DNA of 64,000 nucleotides from an uncultured Paracoccaceae bacterium (lineage in GTDB: Bacteria > Pseudomonadota > Alphaproteobacteria > Rhodobacterales > Rhodobacteraceae): contig CALSNT010000012.1 in NCBI GenBank assembly GCA_943787785.1, positions 1-64,000 of the forward strand. The letters are read 5' to 3'. Of the stretch, positions 9,175 to 18,567 are shown piece after piece. Within the stretch, counting starts at the first letter, position 1. The number at the start of each line of letters is the position of its first letter. The notes below the pieces were generated by a model. It was not told where the DNA came from. It saw only the letters and a program-made list of their open reading frames with translations, and did not search any database. The position numbers were made by a program, and so were the translations under genes.

Positions 9175-9738
9175 ATGATCCGAAATACTCTTGCGCTAGC
9201 ACTCCTTTCATCCCCCGCTCTTGCCCATGTGCCGGTGCTGAGTATCGACGCAAAGACCGACCAATCGCCCTACCTGATCGAGGACGCCGAACATTCCACA
9301 GCAATCTACGCAATCCTTGACGGTGACGCAGACTACTACCGCATCGACGAAGACGAACCTTTCGATTTCTATGTCGGGATAACCGCAGCAAAGCTTGAGG
9401 GCTGTGATCTACAGGCAACCTTCAGCTTCGAGGTTCTGAACGCCAAAATGGAGGTAATCGACAGCCGGGACGGAGCCTCCTCGGACTGGTGGGCGTGGTA
9501 TGAGAAGTTCGGCAAGCAGTGGTATTGGGTGGGACCAGAAATCGGCAAGGATTTTGCTTCAACGACAGTTTACCCAGCGGGGACATACTTCATCCGAGTG
9601 TTCAACACCGACAACGCGGGCAAGTACGTTTTGGCTGTGGGAGATGACGAAAGGTTTGGACTTAAAACGCTCCTGACCATACGTGAGACGGTGCGTCAGA
9701 CCGCAGCCATGTTCTGGGACGAGACGGACTGCCCTTAG
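9175..9738 (+). CDS. Secreted hypothetical protein (187 aa)
   Basis: The start ATGATCCGA begins a signal peptide (NTLALALLSSPALA, cleavage before HVP). The mature protein is acidic and aromatic, with beta-sandwich-like strands; the segment VYPAGTYFIRVFNTDNAGKY resembles the ligand-binding or pre-peptidase strands of exported proteins. Residues 160-187 carry a helix and a C-terminal DETDCP. Two cysteines (GCDL and DCP) could form a disulfide. The family is not recognised. No operon partner in the same direction. Confidence 0.6.
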   Translation: MIRNTLALALLSSPALAHVPVLSIDAKTDQSPYLIEDAEHSTAIYAILDGDADYYRIDEDEPFDFYVGITAAKLEGCDLQATFSFEVLNAKMEVIDSRDGASSDWWAWYEKFGKQWYWVGPEIGKDFASTTVYPAGTYFIRVFNTDNAGKYVLAVGDDERFGLKTLLTIRETVRQTAAMFWDETDCP

Positions 9739-9862
9739 TCCGCCCCAAGCGCCGACCCGCCCGCGCAAGCAACGCCATACAGCCAAGAAGATATTTGAAC
9801 GGCTGCGCGATGAATGCCGGTTTGATGGCGCATGCCGGCGCCGGTTTGCTGTCTTGTCACCC

Positions 9863-10372
9863 TCATTGTTTCAGACTGTCGTAAGCCCAATGGAGGACCG
9901 CCTGCCGCTGACGTGGCCGACAGAAAGGGTCGCTCGGATCGCAATTGTTCCTGATCTGCGTCAGGTGTCGCTTCATCCCCTTCCATCGTCCAATCTGGCG
10001 GGCGTCCTCATCGGGCGTGCGGCGGCCCATGTAGTACCGGCAATACCACTGGAACCATCCGCGTGGATCGTTTTGATGTATCCAGCCCTTGCGGTGCCAT
10101 TCCGACAAAGGTTGGCTGGCCTCCACACCGAAATAATTGAGTGAGCAGTCCTTGCGTGATGGGGACAGTTTTGCCCGGGCGAACCAACTTGCCGGAAACT
10201 CATCACGGCAGTCAGTCAGATATTTGCCGCAGAAGACACCCAGTTCGAGCATCTCCTTTGGCGTCAGGTCAGGACGGAACACCGGATCAAAGTCGCAACC
10301 AGTTTCAACAGAAAGTGCGTAGCGATACCCTCGCTGCATCTTGTCGTTGACTATGACACTGCGGCTGCCCAT
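9863..10372 (-). CDS. Conserved uncharacterised protein (169 aa)
   Basis: A tryptophan- and tyrosine-rich protein with the run GWIHQNDPRGWFQWYCRYYM, then RRTPDEDARQIGRW and a C-terminal CRPRQRQAVLHWAYD. I recall this pattern from uncharacterised proteins of proteobacteria and plants in which the tryptophans and the GWFQWYCRY block are invariant; no biochemical role is known to me. It is cytoplasmic by composition (no signal or membrane segment). It may share a transcript with no neighbour: the lipoprotein gene is upstream and separated by a hairpin. Confidence 0.65.
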   Translation of the reverse strand: MGSRSVIVNDKMQRGYRYALSVETGCDFDPVFRPDLTPKEMLELGVFCGKYLTDCRDEFPASWFARAKLSPSRKDCSLNYFGVEASQPLSEWHRKGWIHQNDPRGWFQWYCRYYMGRRTPDEDARQIGRWKGMKRHLTQIRNNCDPSDPFCRPRQRQAVLHWAYDSLKQ

Positions 10373-10473
10373 TCAGTTCCCAATCAGATCAACACATATT
10401 CTGCCGACCAAGGCAGATGTAGCCGACCACTGAACGTTCAGGCTGACGCCCGCATTCTACACCCGTCCTTAAA

Positions 10474-10489
10474 CGCCCCCTGCGGGGCG
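10474..10489 (-). terminator. Hairpin after the small lipoprotein gene
   Basis: CGCCCC and GGGGCG pair around a 4-base loop; on the minus strand the stem is followed by only TTT. It lies about 33 bp beyond the lipoprotein stop and would end that transcript weakly. Confidence 0.45.
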
Positions 10490-10521
10490 CTGTAGGCCCT
10501 GCAGGATGCGCCTTATGGGTT

Positions 10522-10731
10522 TCAGCACATACGGTCGTTGGGATAGGTATTGCAGTACGCTGCGCCCACGGCTGCGCCCAGAACAATGCCGGGTCCGATG
10601 CTGTTGCTGGTAAGCGCTGCGGCGCCGCCGCCGATAGCACCACCGGTCAGCAACTGCTGGCCAAGTGTATCGCCACAAGACGCAACGCCCAGAATGGAGG
10701 CCATTGCAACGGCCCAAATTTTCGTCTTCAT
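10522..10731 (-). CDS. Small glycine-rich lipoprotein (69 aa)
   Basis: Starting at the inner methionine (10731) gives MKTKIWAVAMASILGVASCG, a lipoprotein signal with lipobox VASC. The mature part has a glycine-zipper-like run (GGAIGGGAAAL, IGPGIVLGAAVGAA) and a C-terminal pair of cysteines (YCNTYPNDRMC). Glycine-zipper lipoproteins usually sit in the outer membrane. The upstream in-frame start (10755) would bury the signal, so it is rejected. Confidence 0.65.
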   Translation of the reverse strand: MKTKIWAVAMASILGVASCGDTLGQQLLTGGAIGGGAAALTSNSIGPGIVLGAAVGAAYCNTYPNDRMC

Positions 10732-11069
10732 CTGCAGAACTCCCTCGGAACACATCTAGGCGGCAACGGTCTTACGCTTCGCAGAAAAATTCCAGCAAAA
10801 AACGCGGGGTGTCTCGGATAAGTCTGTCCTCCCTGTTTCCCCATCGCGTCCAGCCGCTTCATGTTGGCGCTGGTAATGCGACGATGTAACAGGATCTAAT
10901 TCAGAGTTCCGCTAAGTCCCTAAACCTGCGCTCCAAAACCATGATACGGGCGCGTTCTGCATCTCCGCAGCCATAACCCCATCAGATGTCCTGACCGGAC
11001 TCCCCGGAGCCTTACAGCGCCTCTGCGGGGGCACATCCAATCCTCCTAGCCACCCTTATAATTAGCTCT
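10732..11069. other. Non-coding stretch with repeat copy 2
   Basis: No gene seen. It contains a second copy of the degenerate element (10923-10970, compare 8713-8760) and the second exact 58-bp repeat (10980-11037) immediately before the cysteine synthase relic. Confidence 0.5.
10980..11037. repeat. 58-bp exact repeat, copy 2
   Basis: Same sequence and orientation as 7189-7246. It lies 33 bp beyond the 3' end of the cysK relic. Confidence 0.85.
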
Positions 11070-12160
11070 TCAGCGTGATTGGTCGCTGACCATCTGAGCA
11101 CTTGGGGTTGAATAAGAAATCGCCATTTCCTCATCCGTCATCTCTTCCTCGATGCCTTCAAACAACGGAGTCGAAAGATAACGCTCGCCGGTATCGGGCA
11201 GCATAACAAGTAGATACTGAACCCTTCGGCGCGGTCTCCGCAATTTTCATCGCGATCGCAAATGTAGACCCACCAGATATACCGGTAAAAATACCTTCCT
11301 CAGTTGCCAGAGACGCCGCGACCATGAGATGCCGTCGGGTCCCGTCACGGGTATAAGCTCATCGTAGTAAGATCCGTCCACTGCCTCTTGAAGGACATAT
11401 GGGATGAAGTCGGGCGTCCAACCCTGGATTGGATGAGGTTCGAACGAAGGATGACTTTCTGTTGGTTGGTGGGGCGTCGTTCCTGGTGTTGACATACCCG
11501 GATGCCAAAATCGCCGAATTGGCTGGTTCAGTGAGGATGATCTTGGTATCAGGCCTGCTTTTTCGAAGCATACGCCCAACGCCGGAGACCGTTCCGCCTG
11601 TACCATAACCGGTCACCCAATAATCAAGCCGCCCACCTTCGAAATCGGCGAGTATTTCGCGAGCCGTCGTGTTTTCGTGAATGTCAGCATTGTCGGGCGT
11701 CTCAAACTGGCTGGCCAAAAACCAGCCATTTTCCTCGGCCAGTTCTTTAGCTTTATTGTACATGCCAAAGCCTTTAAGTGCGCGAGGCGTGAGAACGACC
11801 TTTGCTCCAAAAAAGCGCATCAAACGTCGCCGTTCGACAGAAAAACTGTCTGCCATTGTCACGACAAGCGGATAGCCCTTGGCCGCGCACTACCCATTGC
11901 CAGACCAATGGCCGGTGTTGCCTGACGTTGCCTCTACGACGGTCTGCCCAGTTTTCCAGGCGTCCATCGCGCTCGGCGGCCTCAATGATATTGACCGCCA
12001 AACGGTCCTTGACGGATCCGCCCGGGTTGAAAGCCTCAAATTTTACGTAGACCTGAACATGTTCTGGCGCGACATTGTTGATGCGCACAGTCGGTGTGTC
12101 GCCGATTGTATCTAGGATCGAAGCGTAAAGCTTTCCCCCGCCCTTCAGTTGTGCGGAATC
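11070..12160 (-). pseudogene. cysK: Cysteine synthase relic with many indels
   Basis: Pieces in all three minus frames reassemble into an O-acetylserine sulfhydrylase-type enzyme: ILDTIGDTPTVRINN, FNPGGSVKDRLAVNIIEAAE with the PLP lysine, then TMADSFSVERRRLMRFFGAK, WVTGYGTGGTVSGVGRMLRK and HPIQGWTPDFIPYVLQEA. Frame changes occur near 11960, 11915 and 11900, about 11475 and about 11310, at least five in 1.1 kb. The C-terminus ends at the stop at 11070. It cannot give a working enzyme. The intact parent belongs to the serine/threonine-dehydratase PLP fold and would make cysteine from O-acetylserine and sulfide. Confidence 0.85.
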
Positions 12161-12170
12161 CCCATTGAGT

Positions 12171-12541
12171 ACCACCCCTTTACATAAGCATCCACCCTGA
12201 ATGGCGTGGTGCATCATCTTGATTAGCACGGTCTTGTCGCAAAGTCGCCTCCTGCAGGCTTTTATAATTCCACAGATGTCCGCATTGTCCTGCGCTCCCG
12301 ATCTTGCCCATCATCCGACCAATGTCCGCAATCCGGCAGGATGCAAGCGCCTTCCCTGTCGGCCAAACGCGCTTTTGCGATTTCAATTACGTCGTCGGCA
12401 AAGCGCTCCGGATGATCCACAAACGATTTTTTCGTAGCTTTCGTTGGTGCTCGTAACCTCATCAAAGCCACTGACGCTTGATCTAACTCTTTGTTCGATC
12501 ACGCTAGTCGCGCGTCATCTGACGACACGGGGCAAAAGCCA
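12171..12541 (-). other. Unassigned stretch, possible relic
   Basis: A minus-strand open frame of about 69 codons (12262-12471) reads protein-like in its middle (DHPERFADDVIEIAKARLAD) but has no neighbours in frame and no family I recognise. It probably is the broken remainder of a gene linked to the cysK relic. Confidence 0.3.
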
Positions 12542-12910
12542 TTAGCTGAACCGCTGGGTTTCTCTGGCGGGTGTCATCCGGCATGATCTTCGCCACAAGG
12601 CAGCGATCATTGTCGTAAAGGACAGAGCGCGGCACCGCGCCAAAAAAAGCCAAAGGCATTGTACGTGCCCGTCCAGCCAGGCTTCGGTGTTCGCCGCAGG
12701 ATACGCGCGGATGTAGCAGGCATCACTGTGGGGCAAATCAAGCGCAAAGAAAGAACGCCTTTTGCTCGACAACCGCCGATCACAACCAGCGCTTCGCCAA
12801 AGTCGGCCTGGGCGTGTCCAGGCGGATGGCTCAGCGGAACAAACATCTCCTTGCCGGAGCGCTTCCTGGATCGGACGTAGTCTTTGACAATCGTGTAACC
12901 GCCACCGAAC
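12542..12910 (-). pseudogene. istA: IS21 IstA catalytic-domain relic, frameshifted
   Basis: Two overlapping minus frames together give the start of the IstA DDE domain: MFVPLSHPPGHAQADFGEA, with the first catalytic aspartate, then FFALDLPHSDACYIRAYPAA and TEAWLDGHVQ, then a second catalytic-region relic. At least one frameshift separates the pieces, and both ends are missing. It represents a third IS21-type remnant in the window. Confidence 0.8.
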
Positions 12911-12919
12911 CCACATTCG

Positions 12920-14228
12920 TCACCGTCTCGCCCTTGATCCCGTCATGCGCCAGGTGGTGGGCGGCCGCGCCGTCGATGCGCAGGCCGCCTCGGCCTCGCA
13001 GATGGGGCGGTTCGAGACCGAGACGCTGGCCATGCCGGAGAACCGGGCGGCGCTGGCCGATCTGAACGGGCAATGGATCGACCGGTTCCATGACCGCAAC
13101 GGGCTGAAGTACATCACGCTGGACATGGACAGCTCGGTCAGTCCGACCCATGGCGATCAGGAAGGTGCCGCCTGGAATGGGCACTTCGAGTGCACCTGCT
13201 ATCACCCGAACTTTCTGTTCAACCAGTTCGGCATGCTGGAACGCTGCGCCCTGCGAAACGGCAATGTCCACAGCGCCGACGGCTGGCGGGATGTCCTCGA
13301 TCCCGTCATCGCCCGTTATGCTGGTCGCAACCTTGGTGGCCGCTTCTTCCGCGCTGACGCCGCCTACGCGATCCCGGCACTCTATGAGCGGCTGGAAGAT
13401 GCGGGCTATTTCTACGCCATCCGGATGAAGAAGAACGCAGTTTTGGAAGGCTGCATCGCCCACCGGTTGACCCGGCCCGTGGGGCGGCCCTCAAAGACCA
13501 AAGTGAAGCGGTTCTACGAGGACTTCCAGTATCAGGCCGCATCCTGGGACAAGCCGCGCCGTGTCATCTGCAAGATCGAATGGCACCCGGGCGAGCTGTT
13601 TCCAAAGATCGGCTTCATCGTGACCAACCTGCCCATGGAGCCGGACGAGGTCACACGTTTCTACAATCGACGTGGCACCGCCGAGCAGCACATCAAAGAG
13701 GGCAAATATGCCTTCCACTGGACGCGCCTGTCGTGCAAGCGGTTCCGCGACAACGAAGTGCGGCTGCAGCTACATGCGCTGGCCTACAACCTGGCCACCT
13801 TCCTGCGCTGCATCGAGCTACCCGAGGTTATGGCCGACTGGTCGCTGACCAGCCTCCAGCTCAAACTGATCAAGATAGGCGCACGCGTTGTGCGCCATGC
13901 CCGCGCCATCACCTTCCAGCTGGCCGAGGTCGCCGTAACTGGCCCGATGGTGCGCGCCATTATCGCCGCCATCCGCCGATTGCGAGCGCCACCGCTATGC
14001 GCATGATCGCGATCCGGACCCAAATTAAACGAAAACGGCAGGACAGGTCCGTCCGCCACGCTGAAAAACGTCACTGCCGGCCTGGGACGCTGCGGGTTCA
14101 CGGGCCGATCCGCCCAACTTCGGGCGTTTGCGCGACCACAGAAACCGCTCAGGGCGAAAAACACTTGTTCGACTGGCAAAATCAGGCAATCTTGAAGTCA
14201 GACGGCAGGCCACTTGGGGAATGTCGGA
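12920..14228 (+). mobile_element. IS1380-family element, 5'-truncated
   Basis: Contains a transposase gene lacking its N-terminal part and a right-end region that finishes near 14228 with CCACTTGGGGAATGTCGGA. The same right-end sequence recurs at 15249-15268 behind a second relic. No left terminus is seen; the transposase begins directly beside the IS21 relic, so deletion or insertion removed the left side. Confidence 0.75.
12930..14006 (+). pseudogene. IS1380-family transposase, N-terminally truncated
   Basis: From about 12930 the frame is continuous to a normal C-terminus: the DDE core includes KYITLDMDSSVSPTHGDQEG with the first aspartate, then FFRADAAYAIPALYERLEDA with the second, and FYNRRGTAEQHIKEGKYAFH with the glutamate. 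About 80-100 N-terminal residues (the DNA-binding part) are absent, and the first possible ATG (12945) is internal. The truncated protein may be made but is unlikely to transpose. Confidence 0.85.
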
Positions 14229-14244
14229 TAAAAGGAATGTAAAT

Positions 14245-14754
14245 TTGAACTTTAAGAAAACGGCTTTCATGGCCACTATTGCTACGGTAGCATTTGCACC
14301 AGTGGCTTTAGCAGAAAATCATAATAATGTTTTTCCCCGTGGATCATGCGAGGGGCCTAACAAATCTGTAAGTGGATCTGATACTACATTTTGCGGGGCA
14401 ATTTCGTCCGCAACCACAAATTGGTACGTTCAGCCAAATGCAGTTATGTACGGCGCAATCCTTAGTGGGCAGGATCTAACTGGTGCCAAATTAAGTGATG
14501 TAAATTTCTGGGATGCCGACTTAAGCGGCGTAAACCTAAGTGGGGCAGATCTTAAAGCTGGCAACCTTTACAAAGCTATCCTTAAAAATGCGAATTTATC
14601 TGGTGCTGATTTATCAGATGCTAATCTCTGGGGCGCCGATTTAACGGGATCTAATCTCGGTGGTGCAGTACTAACTGGGGCGTTTGGTAACGATGCAACT
14701 ATCTGTCCGAATGGTCAAAGCAGAGCGGAACCAGATAATGACTGTGGATTTTAA
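14245..14754 (+). CDS. Secreted pentapeptide-repeat protein (169 aa)
   Basis: The best start is the TTG at 14245: AAGGA lies 8 bases upstream, and the signal peptide [20 protein letters not shown] (cleavage after ALA) begins directly. Residues 75-150 hold about 14 A(D/N)LXX repeats, fewer than in the protein at 3389. Cysteines flank the repeats (SCEG, FCGA, ICPNG, DCGF), suggesting disulfides in the periplasm. The ATG at 14221 lies inside the IS1380 end and would add an unneeded leader. AT-rich codons contrast with the core region. Function unknown. Confidence 0.75.
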   Translation: MNFKKTAFMATIATVAFAPVALAENHNNVFPRGSCEGPNKSVSGSDTTFCGAISSATTNWYVQPNAVMYGAILSGQDLTGAKLSDVNFWDADLSGVNLSGADLKAGNLYKAILKNANLSGADLSDANLWGADLTGSNLGGAVLTGAFGNDATICPNGQSRAEPDNDCGF

Positions 14755-14764
14755 GCATTTATAA

Positions 14765-14982
14765 CAGGTGGGTGCGCTGGAGCCGTAAGGGTGTGTTTGC
14801 CCGCATACTGACCGAGTTGGCACGTGAAGGTGGCCATACCGATGTGCTTATGATCGACGCGACCCATCTTAAAGCGCATCGCACGGCGTCCAGCCTTGGA
14901 CTCAAAAGGGGGGCAAAGGCCGCCTGATTGGTCTCACAAAGGGTGGATTGAACTCAAAACTGCATGCTGTAACGGACGCGCT
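14765..14982 (+). pseudogene. IS5-family transposase relic
   Basis: About 50 codons read WSRKGVFARILTELAREGGH and then MIDATHLKAHRTASSLGLKR, the IS427-group hallmark with its catalytic aspartate. A frame change near 14925 leads to IGLTKGGLNSKLHAVTDALG. The rest is cut off by the IS1380 end that follows. Not functional. Confidence 0.8.
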
Positions 14983-15268
14983 TGGCCGTGCGCGCCATCC
15001 TTGCCGCGATCCAACGCTTGCGAGCGCCGCCGTCATGCGCGTAACCGCGACCCCTGACCCAAACCGCACGAATGCAGCAGGACAGGTCTGCCCGTCGCGC
15101 TGAAAAATGGGGTCCACAGTCCTGGATGAGGCGGATTCGCAGCTTGATCCGCACTGTTCCAGCCGCCTCAACAGCGGTGTGCGCCTCAATGGCCGCAAAA
15201 TGCTTGATCTACGCGCCTGATCAGGCGACCTTGACGACGAAGGGCATGCCACTTGGGGGATGTCGGAT
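14983..15268 (+). mobile_element. Second IS1380 right-end relic
   Basis: It begins with codons for the last residues of an IS1380 transposase (VRAILAAIQRLRAPP, stop at 15054) and continues with sequence similar to 14007-14228, including the terminal CCACTTGGGGGATGTCGGA. It is a diverged second copy of the same right end, so it derives from a distinct element rather than a recent duplication. Confidence 0.75.
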
Positions 15269-15290
15269 GAATAACAAGGGACCGCAAAGA

Positions 15291-15476
15291 ATGAAGATTC
15301 TATCTATCGTCACACTTATTGCTAGCATTGCCTCGGCCGTACCGGCAGTCGCAGCCGCGCCTTTAGGCATCTGGCAGCACCAAGAGAACGATATTGCACA
15401 TGGCGGCGGATGTCGGAAAGATTCCCCACAAGGACAATGCTGTCATGCAGGTAGTCAACCATACCATTGCCATTGA
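15291..15476 (+). CDS. Small secreted cysteine/histidine-rich protein (61 aa)
   Basis: The ATG at 15291 starts a signal peptide (KILSIVTLIASIASAVPAVA). The 40-residue mature part ends GGCRKDSPQGQCCHAGSQPY followed by HCH. Four cysteines and several histidines in 20 residues suggest metal binding or disulfides; similar CCHxG...YHCH tails occur in small exported proteins of unknown role. It starts 23 bp after an IS1380 end, like the pentapeptide gene at 14245. The longer in-frame extension upstream is IS sequence. Confidence 0.6.
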   Translation: MKILSIVTLIASIASAVPAVAAAPLGIWQHQENDIAHGGGCRKDSPQGQCCHAGSQPYHCH

Positions 15477-15558
15477 CCAAAAACATACATCCAGACAAAG
15501 GGTGATAAAAATCGGATGAATTGAATCCGAGCATAGTCTTCGAACGGGATGCCTTAGA

Positions 15559-16504
15559 TTACTCGGCTACCTTCAACAGATCCTCTGCTATTGCCGCACC
15601 ACTAGACCATGCCGCCTCTACGCGAGCACCCAGACACCAGTCGCCACCCAGGTAGAGCGTGCCGTCGTCATCGCGCAAAAATGACTGGCCAAGCGGAACG
15701 GTTGTCTTGGCATACCGCCAGCGATGCGCGACGGCATGAAGCACAGCAGATTGATCAGCGCCCAATCGGTCGCAAAGCATAGGGAGCATCAAGTCCACGA
15801 TCTCGTCCAGGTCACGTTCCAGATGCGCATTGCTCCAGTCGGACCCGGCCTGGGCAACCCAGCACGTCGGCTCGGGCCTGCCTGGCTTTGTGCTGTTTTG
15901 CGCTATCCAGGCAATGGGATCCTCCGCGTCGCACCGGACACCAGAAAGGCTTTGGCTGGTCTGGTGCAAATGCCGCCATCAGCGTCAGGCATGGCACAAT
16001 CCGGACCATGCCGAGTTCAGCCACAAACGGGTGATCCGGCCCCAGTAGTCGGCAAGCCTGCGGCGCGGGAACCGTAATCACCAGATGCCGGAACAGGTGT
16101 GTTTGAATGCCAACAGACACGGACCAGCCATTTCCATCTGCACAAACGCCGTTTACTTCTGCACGCGTCCGGATATCCAGACCGTCGCCGAGATGCTTTG
16201 CGATGGCATTCATGCCCGGAACGCCCACGAAACGCTCCTGCCCACTGCCATCGTCCCAGAGGTCCGCGGCACCCGCATTGCATGTTTTTGAGATCAACGA
16301 TCGGAACTCGTTTCCCCGCGCTGTCAAATATTGCGCACCATGATCGAACTTCAGACCATCCGGTGTCCGGCGCGTCGCAAGGCGTCCGCCAATGCCACGT
16401 CCCTTGTCGAAGATCACCGGTTTGTGGCCGGAACGCGCAAGCTGGCGGGCGCAGCTAAGTCCGGCCATGCCCGCTCCGATTATGGCAATCTGTTCCGCTT
16501 TCAT
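15559..16504 (-). pseudogene. FAD-dependent amine oxidase-like protein, one frameshift
   Basis: A renalase/amine-oxidoreductase-type protein. The dinucleotide motif IAIIGAGMAGLSCARQLARS opens the sequence, RGIGGRLATRR and FDHGAQYLTAR follow, and the C-terminal FAD contact LGGDWCLGARVEAAWSSG is present. The frame changes near 15945, where PDQPKPFW in one frame continues as GVRCDAEDPIAWIAQNS in another. Otherwise full length (about 315 residues). It lies downstream of the ABC1 gene with 37 bp between them, at the end of a minus-strand run from the putative sigma-E promoter at 20330. Confidence 0.8.
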
Positions 16505-16541
16505 GATGCGCACTCCGATACCCTGGGGACCAATGCAATGT

Positions 16542-17896
16542 TCAAAGGTAGCGGCCAACGATCTCGGCCAGATCAACACGCGCCTTCAGGCTTGCCGCAA
16601 TGAGATAGGTCACAGCGACCTTGCGCTGCACCAAAAGCGTGTCAGTTGCCGGAACGGACCAAAAGTCACGCTCTGTCGCGAGTTCAAGCCCCCTGTCGCG
16701 CAACCGAACAAACAGATCGTTCCGGCCAAAGTCAAAAACGGTACGGTGTCGAAATGCCTCCATGCCGGTCTCAAGCATATCCAGGATGATGGACTGGTTA
16801 AGCTTTGGCGTTTGGGCGTCGAAAAGCCCGACCTCTTTCGCAGCGACTCGTGCAACCTCGCGGTCGTTGCCGAGACCCGCGATCAGCAGGTCATGGAAAC
16901 CCGCGCGAAGTTTATGAGGGAATGCGCGCGTGGCGCCAAAATCGAGAAGGACGATTTGCCCGGTCGCCGCGATATAACGGTAGTTGGCAAAGTTTGGGTC
17001 CGTCTGCATCTCGCCAAATTCGAAAAGCTCCCGCAGGACCAGTTCAATCAGCCGCGCCGCCACCGCGTCCCGTGTCATCTGAGGGGCTGTGACCAGATCG
17101 GACAGTGGCCTACTGTCGATGAAATCCATGGCCAGAACGTTGCAGGTGGAAAGATCGGCATGGTGTCTTGGTACGAGAAAATCGCGGTCATGCGAAAGAT
17201 GCTGCGAAAAAGCGTGTCAGGCCCGCCGCCTCTTGCAGGTAATCGGCTTCCTCGTGAAGCTGGCGTTTCACGTCATCCAGAAGCGGCGCCGTGTCCATCC
17301 CGCTTGGCAGAACCCCGGAGTATCGCAAAAAGGCCGCGACGTTTTCGACATCGCTGTCAATTGCGCCGCGGATACCCGGGGTACTGGACCTTGATCGCAA
17401 GATCGCGCCCATCCTTGAGTGTCGCTCGATGGACCTGCCCGATAGAGGCGGCAGCGATGGGCCTGACGTTGAAATGCGCGAAGCGTCCAAGCCAGGTTTC
17501 GCCCCATTCAGCGTTCAAAACAGAACGAAGCTGCTTTGGTGGCATCGGGTCCGCCTTCTCTCGAAGACGTTCAAGTGCGGCGGCGATCTCTGGTGGCAGC
17601 ACATCGTCGGCGTCCATCGACAGAAGTTGCCCGACTTTCATCGCCGCACCCCGGATGCGCGAAAGATGATCGGCGACCTTGCGTGCATTCTTCGGTGTCA
17701 ATAAAAGGCCGGATGCGCGCGGACGACGACCGGATGCGATCTCGCGAACACCGCTCGCCATCACACTGCCGAAAATGCCCCCGGCAAGCCCGCCCAAACC
17801 GATCAATCGGGACAGGCGGTTGGCGGGAACGGCAGTGCCCGTGTTATCCGCAGCACGGCGGGATCCGGTGATTGGCTCACGTTTGCTTGGGGTCAT
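16542..17896 (-). pseudogene. ABC1/UbiB-family atypical kinase, two frameshifts
   Basis: An AarF/UbiB-like protein kinase-like fold, usually linked to quinone biosynthesis. The N-terminal signature [20 protein letters not shown] (KxGQ motif) and the P-loop-like [11 protein letters not shown] with the catalytic KVQYPG lie in the first piece; EEADYLQEAAGLTRF in the second; the metal-binding segment QTDPNFANY and LLDFGATR in the third. Frame changes occur near 17372 (one extra G in CCCGGG) and near 17215. The full sequence would be about 450 residues. Broken as it stands. Confidence 0.85.
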
Positions 17897-17905
17897 TGAC
17901 GGCTG

Positions 17906-18381
17906 CTACCAATACTGCGTGCCGGGCACGCCCTTGATCACGCCCTTGAGGTTCCGCGTCACCCAACCACCGTAGAAATCACCCGGTTGGGGAATAGCGG
18001 GTTCGTCACCGACAAAACAGACGTCCATTTTCGAGGCGTAGAACGCCAAAAACCCCTCCAACTGCTGGAACGCCGGGCTTGGGTTTTCGTAAGACCAGGC
18101 CGCTCGGCGGGCCGTCAAACCGCCCGCGGTTACATCGTAATAGTGCGCCTGACCCTTCCATTCACAAAAGCTCGTGCCCGAGACGGGGAGCGAGACGACC
18201 TAAGATGTCGCTGCGCGGAACATAGTACGTCGGTGCATGATGTGTCTCAAGCACCCGCAGACCATCATTGGTTTCAGCTAGGACCTCGCCACCCAATCGG
18301 ACCAACAACCCGCTTCGTCACTTTTTCGAGCGAAGGGGGACGGGGGTAGTTTTGGACATTCTCGTTGGACGACTTAGACAT
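17906..18381 (-). pseudogene. DUF427 protein, two frameshifts
   Basis: DUF427 segments in three frames: RLGGEVLAETNDGLRVLETH and PTYYVPRSDI, then SFCEWKGQAHYYDV, then AAWSYENPSPAFQQLEGFLA and QPGDFYGGWVT. Frame changes are near 18300 and 18165. The start is ATG at 18381. The domain is a small beta-rich fold of unknown function, common near photolyase-related genes. It lies 9 bp upstream of the ABC1 gene. Confidence 0.8.
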
Positions 18382-18460
18382 AAATGAGATGTAGGCGCAT
18401 TGGGCTTCGAGGCAATGTAATCGGAAACCGCGCGTGCCGGTTAAAAGGTCGAATGTCGGC

Positions 18461-18567
18461 CTAAAGCACTTTCGGAAAAACCTGAATCATCCAACGCTGA
18501 CTGAAATCTTAGATTTCAACGCGTTAGATGACATCGAATGTCTCAGATATTCCGAGAAGTGCTTTAG
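18461..18567. repeat. Inverted-repeat element between photolyase and DUF427
   Basis: Arms CTAAAGCACTTTCGGAA (18461-18477) and its near-complement (18550-18567) enclose about 70 bp. Inside is a second perfect hairpin, TGAAATC-TTA-GATTTCA (18502-18518). The element overlaps the photolyase stop by a few bases. It resembles REP/MITE-like intergenic palindromes; it could stabilise or attenuate the transcript. Confidence 0.65.
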
